Assembly: GCA_946122785.1 (NCBI GenBank)
Contig: CAMGYJ010000005.1
Span: 34,028,002 to 34,092,001 of the forward strand
Direction of reading: 5' to 3'
DNA from: Linum tenue
Lineage: Eukaryota; Streptophyta; Magnoliopsida; Malpighiales; Linaceae
Length of the DNA: 64,000 nt
Positions 44,805-56,523 of this stretch are shown here, piece after piece (the first letter of the stretch is position 1; the number at the start of each line of letters is the position of its first letter). Both the position numbers and the translations under genes were made by a program. The notes under the pieces were generated by a model, which saw only the letters and a program-made list of their open reading frames with translations, was not told where the DNA came from and did no database searches.

Positions 44805-47363
44805 ATGAGTGACGATTTAATCGAGAAGGTGAGTGCTTTTGGTGAACGCCTCAAGATTGGAGGTGCGGAGATGGGTCGAAAAATGAGTGCTGGGATGACT
44901 TCTATGAGCTTCAAGATGAAAGAACTTTTTCAAGGTCCGAATCAGGCAGATAAAATTGTTGAGGAAGCTACTGCAGAGACGCTTGAGGAACCCGATTGGG
45001 CTATGAACCTTGAAATATGCGACATGATAAATCATGAAAAGATCAGTAGCGTCGAATTGGTTCGTGGGATAAAGAAGAGGATTGTGGTGAAGAATGCTAG
45101 GGTTCAGTATTTGGCCTTGGTGTTACTCGAAACATGCGTCAAGAATTGCGAGAAGGCGTTCTCCGAAGTGGCATCTGAGAGGGTTCTTGACGAGATGGTG
45201 AGGCTGATTGATGATCCTCAGACTGTTGTTAACAACCGCAATAAGGCTTTGATCCTGATTGAAGCTTGGGGTGAATCAAGCAGTGAGCTACGATATTTGC
45301 CTGTTTATGAAGAAACATACAAGGTATTCATTTGGGCGTATTTACTAGTAATCTTTTCATTTTTCCTCTGCGCTTTCTAACTGTGAACATATTAATCTCT
45401 TTGTTGAGATCAGTACTTGGATAATGGTGAGTCCTGGATCTTACTTGTCCTTGGCTGATGTCTAATTTCGTATGGAACCGAAGATTGTGTTTTGTCAGTA
45501 CATGGTAGAGCTTGCATTCTTTTTGGTGAATTATAAATCTCAACATTAGTACTCGTGTAGCAAGAGGATCCAAACAGCAGAATATCAGCTATATCAACTG
45601 GGTTCAATAATGGTGAAATCATGTTTTGAAACTTCAAAGTGCGTGTATAAAGTGTCATGTCTTGGTAGAGCTTGCATGCTTTCTGGTGAATTATAAATCT
45701 CAACATTAGATTTCGTGTAGCTAGGGGATCCAAACAGCAGAAGATGAGCTATATAAACTGGGTTCAATTATAGTGAAATCATGTTTGAAACTTCAAAATG
45801 CGCGTAGAAAGTGTCCCTTCTTGAAAGAATCTTATTTTTCTGGCAATGGGCCCTTACCTGAAAATTCTTTTACTTGTTGCCTGCTGTGTTTTTGCTTTTC
45901 CTCATTTTTGCTTTTCCTCATTTGCAACTCCTATATCTTGTATGGCATTGGCTCGTTAGCCATGGCTTTATCACTCATCTTACATATACACTGATCTCTA
46001 TTTTGCTTTGGTTTTCATGAATTCCTCCTTTTGTGCAGAGCTTAAAATCAAGGGGCATCCGGTTCCCTGGTCGTGATGATGAGAGTTTGGTACCTATCTT
46101 CACCCCTCCTCGTTCCATTTCAGCACCAGAAGGGGATGTCAATCTGGCAGAGCATACTCATCAAGAGGTTGTTGTAGAAGGCTTTACTGCTGAGCAGACT
46201 AAGGAAGCTTTTGATGTGGCAAGGAATAGCATCGAACTTCTCACTACAGTTTTATCTTCGTCTCCTGGACAAGATGCTTTGAAGGTACTTTTATCTTACT
46301 GACTGCCATCATACTCGCTATATGGTTTTGACGAAAAAATTATTGTTCTCTCCAGTGGTCTTAGAGATCATTGAGGACTAAACTATCTGTGTAAGTTGCA
46401 TGCATAAAATGGCTTTCCGTACTAATAATATACTATTATGTATCTTGAAGCCTATGAATATTGCTTTGGGTGCTGTTATGTGTTGGGATGTTGGGATGAT
46501 TCAAGATAGAGATAGAGACCTGCTAACCAAAGTTGTTTTGCCGCAACATTGAAGTAATTTGAATTAGTTGGAGATACATGTGTGCAGCTCAGTAATACAT
46601 CCACTGATGTCATTGCCATGCTTGTGGTTTAAATTCTATGTTGTTTTTCATATTTTGACTTTGTGCAATTTTCAGCTTTATACCACATTAGTACCAACTT
46701 GCCGAGTTAAACATGGAGTAATATATCTAAGTTACGATATGATGCTTTTTGGGGTTCCAGTGGTGTGTGAATAAGATATGGATGGTTGAATTTGTAGCTT
46801 GATTATTTTGCGGATAAAGCTAGACAGGCCGAAATATACATACAGCTAACACCCAAGGCCGCTTGTTTTTCAATTGTAACTGTTGTATGATTCGATGATC
46901 TGAGTTGGGATTTGGTCTCATGCTTTTGTAGGATGATTTGACTAGTACGCTTGTCCAGCAGTGTCGGCAGTGTCAGTCGACTGTCCAAAGGATCATTGAG
47001 ACGGCAGGGGAAGATGAGGCCTTGCTCTTTGAAGCTTTGAATGTTAACGATGAGATTCTGAAAGCTCTGTCCAAGTATGAAGACATGGAGAGGCCATCAG
47101 TGGTCCCTTCCGCACCAGAACCTGCTATGATCCCAGTTGCAGTCGAGGCTGATGACTCCCCAACTCATGTAAAAGAAGCAGATGCATTGATCAGAAAGCC
47201 AGCAGGTTCACGGGCCGGGACACATGGTGAGGGGAGCAAGGATGACATGATGGACGATCTCGACGAAATGATATTTGGGAAGAAAGGCGGCTCCAGCACA
47301 TCATCTGAAGACCCAAAGAAGCAACCTTCGTCGTCATCCAAGGATGATCTCATCAGTTTCTAA
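44805..47363 (+). CDS. TOL1: TOM1-like VHS/GAT protein (ESCRT-0-like ubiquitin receptor)
   Basis: TOL proteins bind ubiquitinated cargo at the plasma membrane and endosomes and feed it into ESCRT sorting in plants, which lack canonical ESCRT-0. Exons 44805-45323, 46039-46284 and 46932-47363, phase 0; 398 residues. Residues 1-45 are the family N-terminus (KVSAFGERLKIGG). The VHS domain is about 47-175 (EEPDWAMNLEICDMIN, LVLLETCVKNCEKAF, NKALILIEAWGE). The GAT domain is about 205-300 (EGFTAEQTKEAFDVARNS, QRIIETAGEDEALLFEALN). The acidic tail contains DDMMDDLDEMIFGKK. Overall it is closest, from memory, to Arabidopsis TOL1 rather than TOL2; orthology is inferred. Intron 1 contains a tandem duplication. 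Confidence 0.92.
45495..45825. repeat. Tandem duplication inside TOL1 intron 1
   Basis: Two units of about 165 bp follow each other. Shared landmarks are GGTAGAGCTTGCAT, TGGTGAATTATAAATCTCAA, GGATCCAAACAGCAGAA and GTGAAATCATGTTT. They differ by scattered substitutions. Non-coding. Confidence 0.8.
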
Positions 47364-47601
47364 GTGCTCGCGTAAAGCTTTCGAGGATGATCCTTTTTCC
47401 AGGGTATTGAAACACAGAACCGTCCTATGTTTGAGTTTGAGTCTCTGTGATTAGACATGGTTTAGGGAATGGTGATTTCACTGTAGTCGTCGTTATAAAG
47501 ATTCACTCTAATCTGTTGCATGACATTGGCAGAACCCCCGGCTGTATTTGAAGAGTAGGCTAATAGTGCTGCCCTGCTTTTCTTGGGTGTTTCGTATCTT
47601 T

Positions 47602-48763
47602 ATTTTTCTTATCATCTGGAAATTGGGGTTTGCTGGTTGGAAGAATGCCGCCAGGAGAGCTTCCCGTTGCTTCCGCAGATGACTTTACACCCGGAAACCA
47701 CCAGCTTTAAGATCCACAGGTCCGGATCTTTTTGCCACAGCACGAACCCGCCGGCTTCCTCTGTGTTCTTCACACGTTGATGGTCTGGTCCCCTTGATGA
47801 CTCCGACGCGTTGATCTTCACCTCTCCGACCGTGTTCAGCGCCGGCTGACCTCCCGTCGCCGCTATGTACTGATGCAAGATGTACTTTGCCGTCGACGCT
47901 TGGTGCATTCACATAACCCACAACAACAACAGCAACAAATTGATAACGATCAGCACCGAAGTGTTCGACGAAATGCCTGAGCGAAAAAAATAAAAGAAAG
48001 AGAGGAAATTGAACTTTTTTGTGGGACGGCCTTGTCCATAGGGATGACAATGGGTCGGGTTGGGTCGGGTTTTACCAAACCCAAATTCACCCGCTGGGTA
48101 CCCACGAGTTTTTGTCGTAAATTTTTTTACAATGACAAGTTCCTATCAAAATTAAAGTCAAATATCAATCTCTCAATACAAATTATCCATATATTAAACA
48201 CCATTCTAGAAAATTCAAGCAAATCACAAATTACCTATACAAATTGTTCAACACCAATCTAGAAAGCTCAAGAAAATTGAAGCAAATCACAAATTATTCA
48301 TAAATAACGTGGTTAATTGAAAGCCTTTTTCTCCTTGTCAATTAAGTTTCTTCACTCTCCACTCGATAACATCAAATTCATTCTACACAATTAGAAAGAA
48401 AAAATTAGACATGTCTCCACAAACATAAATAAGATTAGTTGTTTAGAATATTAAATATATCGAGAAAATTAATTATATGGGTGTGGGCGGGTACCAATGG
48501 GGCGGGTTTACCTAAACCCAAACCCGACCCAACCTGGTGAATAGTGAATGGGTTTAAACCCGAACCCGGCCCAAAATCCGTCAAAGCGGGTTTTACCCGC
48601 CTTGACCGAGTTGGGTCGGGTGGGTACCCGTGGGTTCTGATTTTGTTGCCATCCCTACTTGTGGACGGCGTGACCGACTTGGACTTGAAGGGGGATGAGG
48701 GGAGATCCGACGAGGAGAAGGAAGTGTTGTGGAAATTGTTCACGTATACCGTTTTCTTGTAGA
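47602..48763 (-). pseudogene. DUF620-family gene fragment interrupted by a MITE
   Basis: The minus frame at 47602-47890 reads AKYILHQYIAATGGQPALN, then a GGFVLWQKDPDLWILKLVVSG block and a GKLSWRHSSNQQ end. These are hallmark segments of the plant DUF620 family, function unknown. Only about 95 residues remain, with the rest of the protein missing on the 3' side. On its 5' side a possible continuation (SDLPSSPFKSKSVTPST at about 48690-48740) is separated by a hAT MITE at 48039-48657. It is tail-to-tail with TOL1. A truncated relic. Confidence 0.65.
48039..48657. mobile_element. hAT-type MITE, same family as 30242-30679
   Basis: The ends are TAGGGATGACAATGGGTCGGG and ...TTGTTGCCATCCCTA. Flanks CTTGTCCA (48031-48038) and CTTGTGGA (48658-48665) are an 8-bp target duplication with two changes. 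Both ends are rich in GGGTCGGG and CCCGACCC. The AT-rich interior has no coding region. Confidence 0.82.
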
Positions 48764-48769
48764 GCAAGT

Positions 48770-51700
48770 AACAAATTAAGATATTGTAATCAACACAAGA
48801 AACATATAAGATCACGAAATCACGCAAATACATATGCAAGCGTTCTAGCCGATAGAATTCACTGTCTCTCCTTAAGGAGGAGTTATTCCCCTCTAGTACC
48901 CAAGGTTACGGAATGATTCCTCCCAGGATAGGAAGGACGTACATTTTCCGGCGTAGCGGTACCTCACACCTCGGAAACCATCAAACGCAGCGAACCGGAG
49001 AGAATCGCCCTTGACTCAATTTTCTTTTTGAAAAGAATGCATAAAACTAATTTTGGATTTTAGTAGAGTTTTGGTACCGAAAAACACGTATCAAAACCAG
49101 AAGGGTTAGGTGCTATTTATAGAGAATGAAGGGGTGCGTATGAAGGGAGGCAACTCTTTGTATGGATGGTTACACCCCAACCAACACATTGGTTTGTTAT
49201 TAAAATAATGAACCATTGCACCGGTTCAGGCCATGGTAGTTGGACCGTTTGGTTTACTCGAACCGCCATATCAGTTCAGTTCGATTTGGTTCGACTCGGT
49301 TTGGTTTAGTTCGTTTGGTTACACAAACCAATTTAACCGATTAACCACATATTACATCAAATCAATCAAATTTGAGGCCGTACCTTCCCACACCTTACCA
49401 ACATGGTACTTCAAGAGATTCTCTTGGAACTTTCCCCTTTCATTTCCATTCACACCATTAAAAACCCCAACAATTTCCCAAATGAATGGAGAATGTTGTA
49501 CTTCAAAAACTATGCAAAAAATCGTGTGATTCTCGACTAAAAATTAGTTGCATCGGGATAGGTAGGTTTCCCTTTGAACCTTCCTTAGTGAACATATATC
49601 GAGTATACTCACCAATCGGTTGATGTGATATCATTGAACCGTCGACTTTGCTTGTATTCTAAGACAAAATATGTCACACAACTAACTCTTATCCGTTCAC
49701 TAGTTCTCATTGTTGTGTTCGTTTTAGCCATGAACACCGCCTGGTCTCATGAGTGCTTAGAGAATTGACCTTCTCTTATTCTCCTTGAAGCGGCTCCACT
49801 TCACACTCACATAGGTGATTTCTAAACGTGTATTCCGAAAATACACTATTTGATCACACCACGTGTCAAACTTAGAAACCATTAAAAACCTTTCATATTT
49901 CGGTTTACCCTTATTTCAGACATTGTCTCATCATGAGAATAGACTTTGGATAATTTGACAATATCGGACCAACATTCAAAACTTTGTATGCTCATTGAAC
50001 CTAGAGGTTGGGTTTGCCAATTCTACTTAGGTAGAGTTACCGCCATGATGATTTGTCCTAGGCCACGGGTCCATTCCCTTCAATGTTTTAATTAATTTCC
50101 AGATGGGCCCCACATTTGTTATCACTTGATCTAAAATGATCAATCTATAACTTTGATAGACATTAATCAATCTACAGTGTTATGTTTCCATCATCTATGA
50201 CGAGATTTATTACATGACACTTCTTCCAGCCCCTGCAATAACAACTTTGTGCACAAGTGCGTTTATTAACGCCAGTCTTTGGGGCTAGACTATTGAAATT
50301 CACCGGTCTTTAGAGTGTGTGTATAGTTTAACTTGGACGTTTTTCCAAGATAATGCTCCTCATCAACCATAAATGTCTCCATTTAATGGATTATATATTT
50401 TGGTTCATCCAGTGAGTTATTTGAGGTATAATACACCAAAAACTCGTCTCCTTTCGATTCACTACACATCATGTGTGTCTAACTTGCCTTGCAATAATCA
50501 TAACACATGCCAATGGTGTTGAAGTCTCTCCACTTCATTCTTAGAGTACTCGAAATTCACAAGTATCTCTTTCAATGTAGTGATATTTATGACTTAGCTT
50601 AGGGTTTACGTAAAAATTCTAAGTATCACTTCAATTGGAATCACCAAAGCGACATTTCATATCACTTCTTCCCAATATATCCCCCACTTTTCAACTATTT
50701 CGCCATAGTTGCTGAAACCACACTTTTCGGTATGGGGAATGTTGTTCATAGACCTTCGTGTATATGATCAAAATCATTTTCTTTTTGGGGAAAAGTATAC
50801 TAACATCCCTAAGAAATCCTCTTTCACTTTCTAACTGGACACCTTCATGCTTTCAAGTATGACTTCGTTTACCTTTCCACATTTTCGTTATGGATAGGTT
50901 TAAGTCTCATTGTAGGATTTGGAGAGATAGTAGTTTATACAACAACTAATCTCCCCCACAATTCTACCACTTGCCAAAATATCATGGAATGATTCTATTT
51001 ATTTTTCATGGTTTTACTTTAGAACTTGATAACCTCTATATGTATCTAATTGTTTACCAATGATATGATCTCATTCGATTAACATACCACAAAAAATTTA
51101 GATCTTATCATAAATAGTATCAAATTACTTTCCAATGGTATCAATCAAGAACACTTTAAGTGCCACAAGTAATGCAGATGCATTCCAATACTGGAAATCA
51201 CATCTATTTATTTACCAATGACATTAGTCAAAGAAGCTTGGCATACCACAAGTAATTCCGATGAATTTTCTAAATCAATAGTCTAATTACTTGCCAATAG
51301 TATAAGTTTCATAAATATACCATAAGCAATTCAAACTTTAAGTTCAAGATGATAATCTCAATTGAGCTTTCATGCCAAATTGTTTGCCAATGATATATAT
51401 ATCAATATATACCATAAACAATTCTGACAAATAGCTCCACGTTGATAATCATAGTCAAATTGTTTTCCAATGGTATAGTCTACTTATACCATAAACAATT
51501 ATGACATTATGCTTATCTTGATGACCACCATTTTTTTGGCAAGCTTATTCAATCCCTATAAGGATCAATCATAGCTTCATTTTTTCTTTTCCTCATGGCA
51601 TATGAAACATCATATCCTAAACCACATACATGACAAACAAATTATCATGTCTTCACAAGTATCGTAGGAATTAAAATTCTTTATCGCTCGTGGCTTACTC

Positions 51701-52690
51701 CTAATGCAATTCTCTATACGCGCATTAACCAAATTCCATCTCCAACACATTGGAGGTATACTCTTTCATACTTTGTTCAATTTACTTTGAAAATAACCTT
51801 TGCAATCATTCCGGCTTTGATAGACTTGACTCACAAGTCCCTACTAGTCTCAAGCCTTGGGTTTTACACGCGTATGATGAACGCATTAAAAACTTGGTGG
51901 TTGATCACATTTTAGAAAATATGGCCACATTATTTATCAGTATGTAAATATGTAATTTACATAAATCCATCATCATTGATCAAACTCCATGTCTCGTGAA
52001 CACTTTCCACATTTTGTTTCAATTCATTCCAAGATCACATCACAAACAACTTTGTTACATAAACCAAAATGTAACATCTTGCAAGCACTAGAATTGAAAC
52101 CCCTGCAACTTCCTTCCAAAAATTCCAACATGAATTCTTTTGAATTCAACCAAGTTGAATTTCATGAACTCTTCTCATAATATGAATTATGAGTTCGTTC
52201 TCATATCAAATACTTTAGAAGTATTATTTGAGATTAATCAAACCAAGTTGGTTCAATGATCACAAACTGGTTTCCCATGGCAATTATAATGCATAGTAGA
52301 TATGACATTGTTAATTAGTCAGAGAACTTATATGGACAGTTCCAGGGGAGCACAAGATTCGCAATAGAATGTTATCTGATCCCGGAATTGACTTACGAAT
52401 GCCACTTTTTTTTTAACCAACGAAGAAGAATAAAGTACACACAAATTGACCAGTGGAAAAACACTTCCAGAATCACACATATATGTTGTTCGAACCGAAC
52501 AACTGACCGAAACCGAAATAATCCTTATTAGGTTTGGAATTCGGACGGAGATAGGCTAAATTTTGGAAGACAGGTGCCTTTTGACCGAATCGAGAAACCG
52601 AAATACCGACCGAATTTTCAAATTAATAATGGCCCAATCCTTTTCAAACCTCAGCAGTAAGCCCACTCCCACTTGAGTACTTGACCAAAC
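48770..52690. other. Large non-coding stretch, probably old retroelement-derived DNA
   Basis: Nearly 4 kb with no convincing frame on either strand. It includes a GGTTCG/GGTTTGGTT-rich segment at 49220-49340 and a repeat array at 51050-51540. The 52480-52620 piece carries repeated CCGAAA and ACCGAA motifs like hAT MITE ends elsewhere. I found no LTR pair, primer-binding site or conserved protein. Confidence 0.35.
51050..51540. repeat. About six degenerate 70-92 bp tandem units with an internal dyad
   Basis: Units begin TTTACCAATGATAT, TTTCCAATGGTATC, TTTACCAATGACAT, TTGCCAATAGTATA, TTTGCCAATGATAT and TTTTCCAATGGTAT at about 51052, 51130, 51215, 51291, 51380 and 51463. In each, about 20-30 bases later, comes an inverted partner close to ATACCATAARCAATT. 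Each unit could fold as a hairpin. Divergence is high, so the array is old or under only structural constraint. Confidence 0.6.
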
Positions 52691-53525
52691 TAAAGCCCAA
52701 GCGGCCAAGCGGCCAAGCCCAAACCTGCCAGCAACATCCAGTCAGCCCACTCTCCTTCTCCTATATGAAAAACACGAAGGCTAGTGTCGATTGCTGAAGT
52801 CGAAACCCTACTCGAAGCAGCCAGCAGGAGCCGCCAACCAGCAGAGAGGCGACGCAGCAACTGCCAATAGCAAAAGTCGAAACCCCACGTCTGCTCTGCT
52901 GCGTCCCCATCGGCCATCTCGTCATCCCCCGACCCTGAGTCCGGACGACCTCTTCCAATCTCGACTCTCAACCTCTCTCTACCTCCGTCCATATCTCCCA
53001 TCGCCAGTCCGTCATGCCACGCCACTCGCCGGCCGCCGCCTCTCTCCCACTCCCACCCGGCAGTCGGCACCCACACCCACAGACTCTCCCGGCTCCCGCC
53101 GACAGCCACCCAGCTCTTGCCGACAGCACCACTCGTCGCCTTGAAACATGACCACTAGTCGAAGGCCACCGACAACTCCACCGACGCCGACGGTCAACAG
53201 ATTCCAAATGAGGATGTGGATGTCCATGTGTTGATAGGTTCTTAATATTCAAAAACTTGAGATTGCTATTTGAGAATTGAGATTGCTATTTGTTTAATAG
53301 CAAGTGTGTCTAGAACTAAAAGGCAGAATGGTTAATAGCAAGTTTGTTTAAATAGCAAGTAATTTGTTGGTTTGTAATTTATGATAATAGCTAACTGCTC
53401 TGTTGGTTTAATTTAGGAGAATGCTAATGACTAATGCTACTGTCTCTTGTGTCCTTAGTACTTTTGTATGTTGCTTAATGGCTAATGGCTAATGCTACTG
53501 CCTCTTGTGTTTATTGATGGTGTAG

Positions 53526-55810
53526 GAAGAAGATTCATCGGCCGGTGGTGATCCTCTTGTGGATGAAGCTGCTGTCTGCTCCAGCTCTACTACCAAAAAA
53601 ACTTTAAAATCAAAAAGAAAGAAGATGAAGTCAAGAGCGGTGTGTTGGACTCAATTCACAAAGATCAATGCTCCGGACGAATACAAGATGTCAAGGTGTA
53701 TGAAGTGTGGGAAGGAGTATGAGGCCGATCCATTTCTTAATGGTACCAATGCTATTAATGTTCATATGCGAAAGGGTTGTGGTGATAAGAAAGGTACTAC
53801 TCAACAACTCTTGAACTTAGGGAAAACTGGGGGGTAGAAGGTGAGGATACTTTAACAAACTAGAAGTTTGATCAAGAAGCTACTAGAAAGGGGTTAGCTT
53901 ACATGCTCATTGTTGATGAAAAATCATTCAAGTTTGTTGATGATATGGGTTTTAAGTACTTCATGTCACTATGCTACCCTATGTTCAAAATTCCTTCTAG
54001 GGGAACAATCACTAGGGATTGCTTTGCCTTCTATAGCGAAATGAAAGACAAGTTGAAAAGTATTTTCAAAGTTGTGAAGGAAGAATTTGTTTGACAACTG
54101 GTGCATGGACTTCGAATAAGCAAGATAGCTTATGTGCCTAACTGGCCACTTCATTGATCAAGATTGAAAATTGAGAAAGAAGATCATCAATTTTGGGGAA
54201 CTTAAAGGTCATAAAGGGGTAGATATTGCTGATGACATTGTTGCTTGTTTGGATGATTGGGGGATTGAGAAGGTTTTCACAACTACCGTGGATAATGCTA
54301 GCTCTAATGATACAATTGTGGCCAAATTGAAGGAAGTTTTTAATGTTAGGGGGACAAGTATATGTGATAGTGAATTCCTTCACATGAGATGTGTAGCTCA
54401 TATTAAATCTAGTTATGTTTGATGGGCTTGGAGATATTTTCTTGTCTGTGAAGAGAATTAGAGAAGCAGTGAGGTTTATTAGAAATTCACCAGAAATGTT
54501 GAATTTTTTTCATGAGTTTGCTACTGTTCAAAAGGTAGAAGGCAAACGTGAATTGTGTCTTGATGTTCCTAATAGACGGAACTCGACATTCTTGATGTTG
54601 CAGGCTGCTGAGAGGTTTGAAAAGGTCTTCATGATGTTTGACATGTATGATGACCATTTCCGAAAGGATTTGGAAAGCAAGAAGGATAGACATGACATAA
54701 TTGGTGTCCCAGAGAATGATGATTGGGAGAATGCAAGGAGAATGATGGGATTTCTTGGTCAGTTCTACGACTTCACCTTGAAGATCTCGGGCTTAAAATA
54801 TACCACTTCTAACTTGTTCTTACAAGAAGTGCATTCCCTATATCATTTGATAACCAAGTGGGAGATGGAAGTTGAGAAAGATCTCGACTTGAGTGTCATG
54901 GCTAGCAAGATGAAGATGAAGTACGAGAAGTATTGGGGAGATGTGGATAAAATGAACAAACTACTTTACATCTCCACTGTAATGGATCCGAGGTACAAGA
55001 TGGGTTTTGTTGATTTTGCTTTGAAAAGGGTGTATCCTGAGGGTGGCAAGGGAGCACGTATGGCGGAGGATGTGAGGAAGGCTACATTTGCTCTATTTGC
55101 TCACTATGAACAACTTTGGAAGTTGAAACAATCCAAGAATGACTCTACTTCTTTGGTCCCAATTGTGGAGGAGGGTGATGGGGATGAGCTTCATGTACTT
55201 GCTGGATACAAAAAGCATAGAGAGCAAATTGTAGGGGCGGTAAACAAATCCGAGCTTGAGAAATACCTTCGTGAGGAAAACGAACCAATGGTGCTCAATT
55301 TTGATGTAATGGGTTGGTGGAAGGTTAACAATTTGAGGTTTCCAGCCCTTTCCATGATGGCTAAGGATGTTTTGCCGGTCGCAATCTCTATCGTTGCATC
55401 CGAATCTGCCTTTAGCGCTGGTGGGAGGATTCTAGATGATTTCAGAAGTTCATTGACTCCTAAGATAGTGGAGGCCTTAATCTGTAGCTTGGATTGGATT
55501 CGAGGTGATTCTGCACCACCATCAGCCGAGGAGGATCTAGAAGAGGTTGAGAAAATAGATGAAGGAAAAGTCTCAAATCTAGCATTACATATTTATAACA
55601 TGATTAATTTATATGTCATGACTAATTTTGAGTCTTTTTAATCTTGCAGAATTGGACAAGTTGATGAATGCAATCTCCATAAAAGATAATCTTGTTTCAT
55701 CTACCTCGACTTCCAATGTACCAAATTCAAGTGGAAGGAGGAACGATGGTAGTGCATGTGCATCTAGCAGTGCTTGTGGTGATAATTCCGATGTTTCTAT
55801 GCATGATTGA
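53526..55810 (+). pseudogene. Decayed hAT-superfamily transposase with BED zinc finger
   Basis: A BED zinc finger is at about 53630-53800: CMKCGKEY, then HMRKGC. Next are blocks of the RNase H-like catalytic fold broken by stops and frameshifts (near 53836, 54092, 54145, 54420). The TVDNASSND segment near 54285 is a known hAT block. The open frame 54415-55641 encodes the C-terminal half, with the hAT dimerisation region (FDVMGWWKVNN, ISIVASESAFSAGGRILDDF). A possible splice joins it to 55650-55810, ending DNSDVSMHD. Known Arabidopsis/rice relatives are the SLEEPER-type genes, but this copy is clearly broken. Confidence 0.85.
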
Positions 55811-55839
55811 TGACTTTAGAGGTAAGAAGTTGAGATTCA

Positions 55840-56262
55840 TAGCAATGGCCGGTACCTTAATATTCATGTCCCATCCCATGTTATTGTGGGTTGGGCAGGT
55901 AAAACCCACGCGGGTACGGGACGGGGTGGGTCGATCCATTCTTACATGTTATTATGATAAAGTAAAGGGGAAAGTACACTTTGTGAATGAAAAATATCGT
56001 TAATAGAATGAGTAATTGAGTCTAACAAGTTGAAAGATCGACTCTAACTAATTAAAGAAAAGTCGAAATGGGAGAAATATGTATAGATACTGGTAGAAAT
56101 TAAGATATAATGGGCCAAGAATGGGATGGGACAGGACAGAGCGGGTTGGAAGTAGATACACATGCCCAGCTCCACGCTACGGTGGGTCGGATACCCTCCC
56201 CATCGTGGGTCAGATCGGGTAATACTCGTGGGGCGAGTTCAAATTGCCATCAGTACTATCTG
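55840..56262. repeat. hAT 3' terminal region, MITE-like
   Basis: Right after the transposase relic are GACGGGGTGGGTCGATCC, GGTGGGTCGGATACCC, then an end at CAAATTGCCATC near 56250. This is the same kind of subterminal sequence and terminus as the MITEs at 30242 and 48039 (ATTGCCATCCCTA). The final bases have decayed. Confidence 0.5.
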
Positions 56263-56523
56263 TATCAGCGATTCGACATAAAAAATCATCTCACGAAAGT
56301 CAAATTAGTAGGCGGTATTTAGCAGTATAAAATGGTTGAACCATAAGCGTAAAATACTCGATCAATGACTATTAGAAGAGAATTTCTTCGTATGATTGAC
56401 TGCGAATTTTACAGGCGTACGTACTCTAATGTAACATACACAACAATCTTGGTCTCTCTCTTTCTCTCATTCATACTCAATATAACCTTACCGTGAAAAC
56501 ATCCCATGCACGAAGCAACCAAC

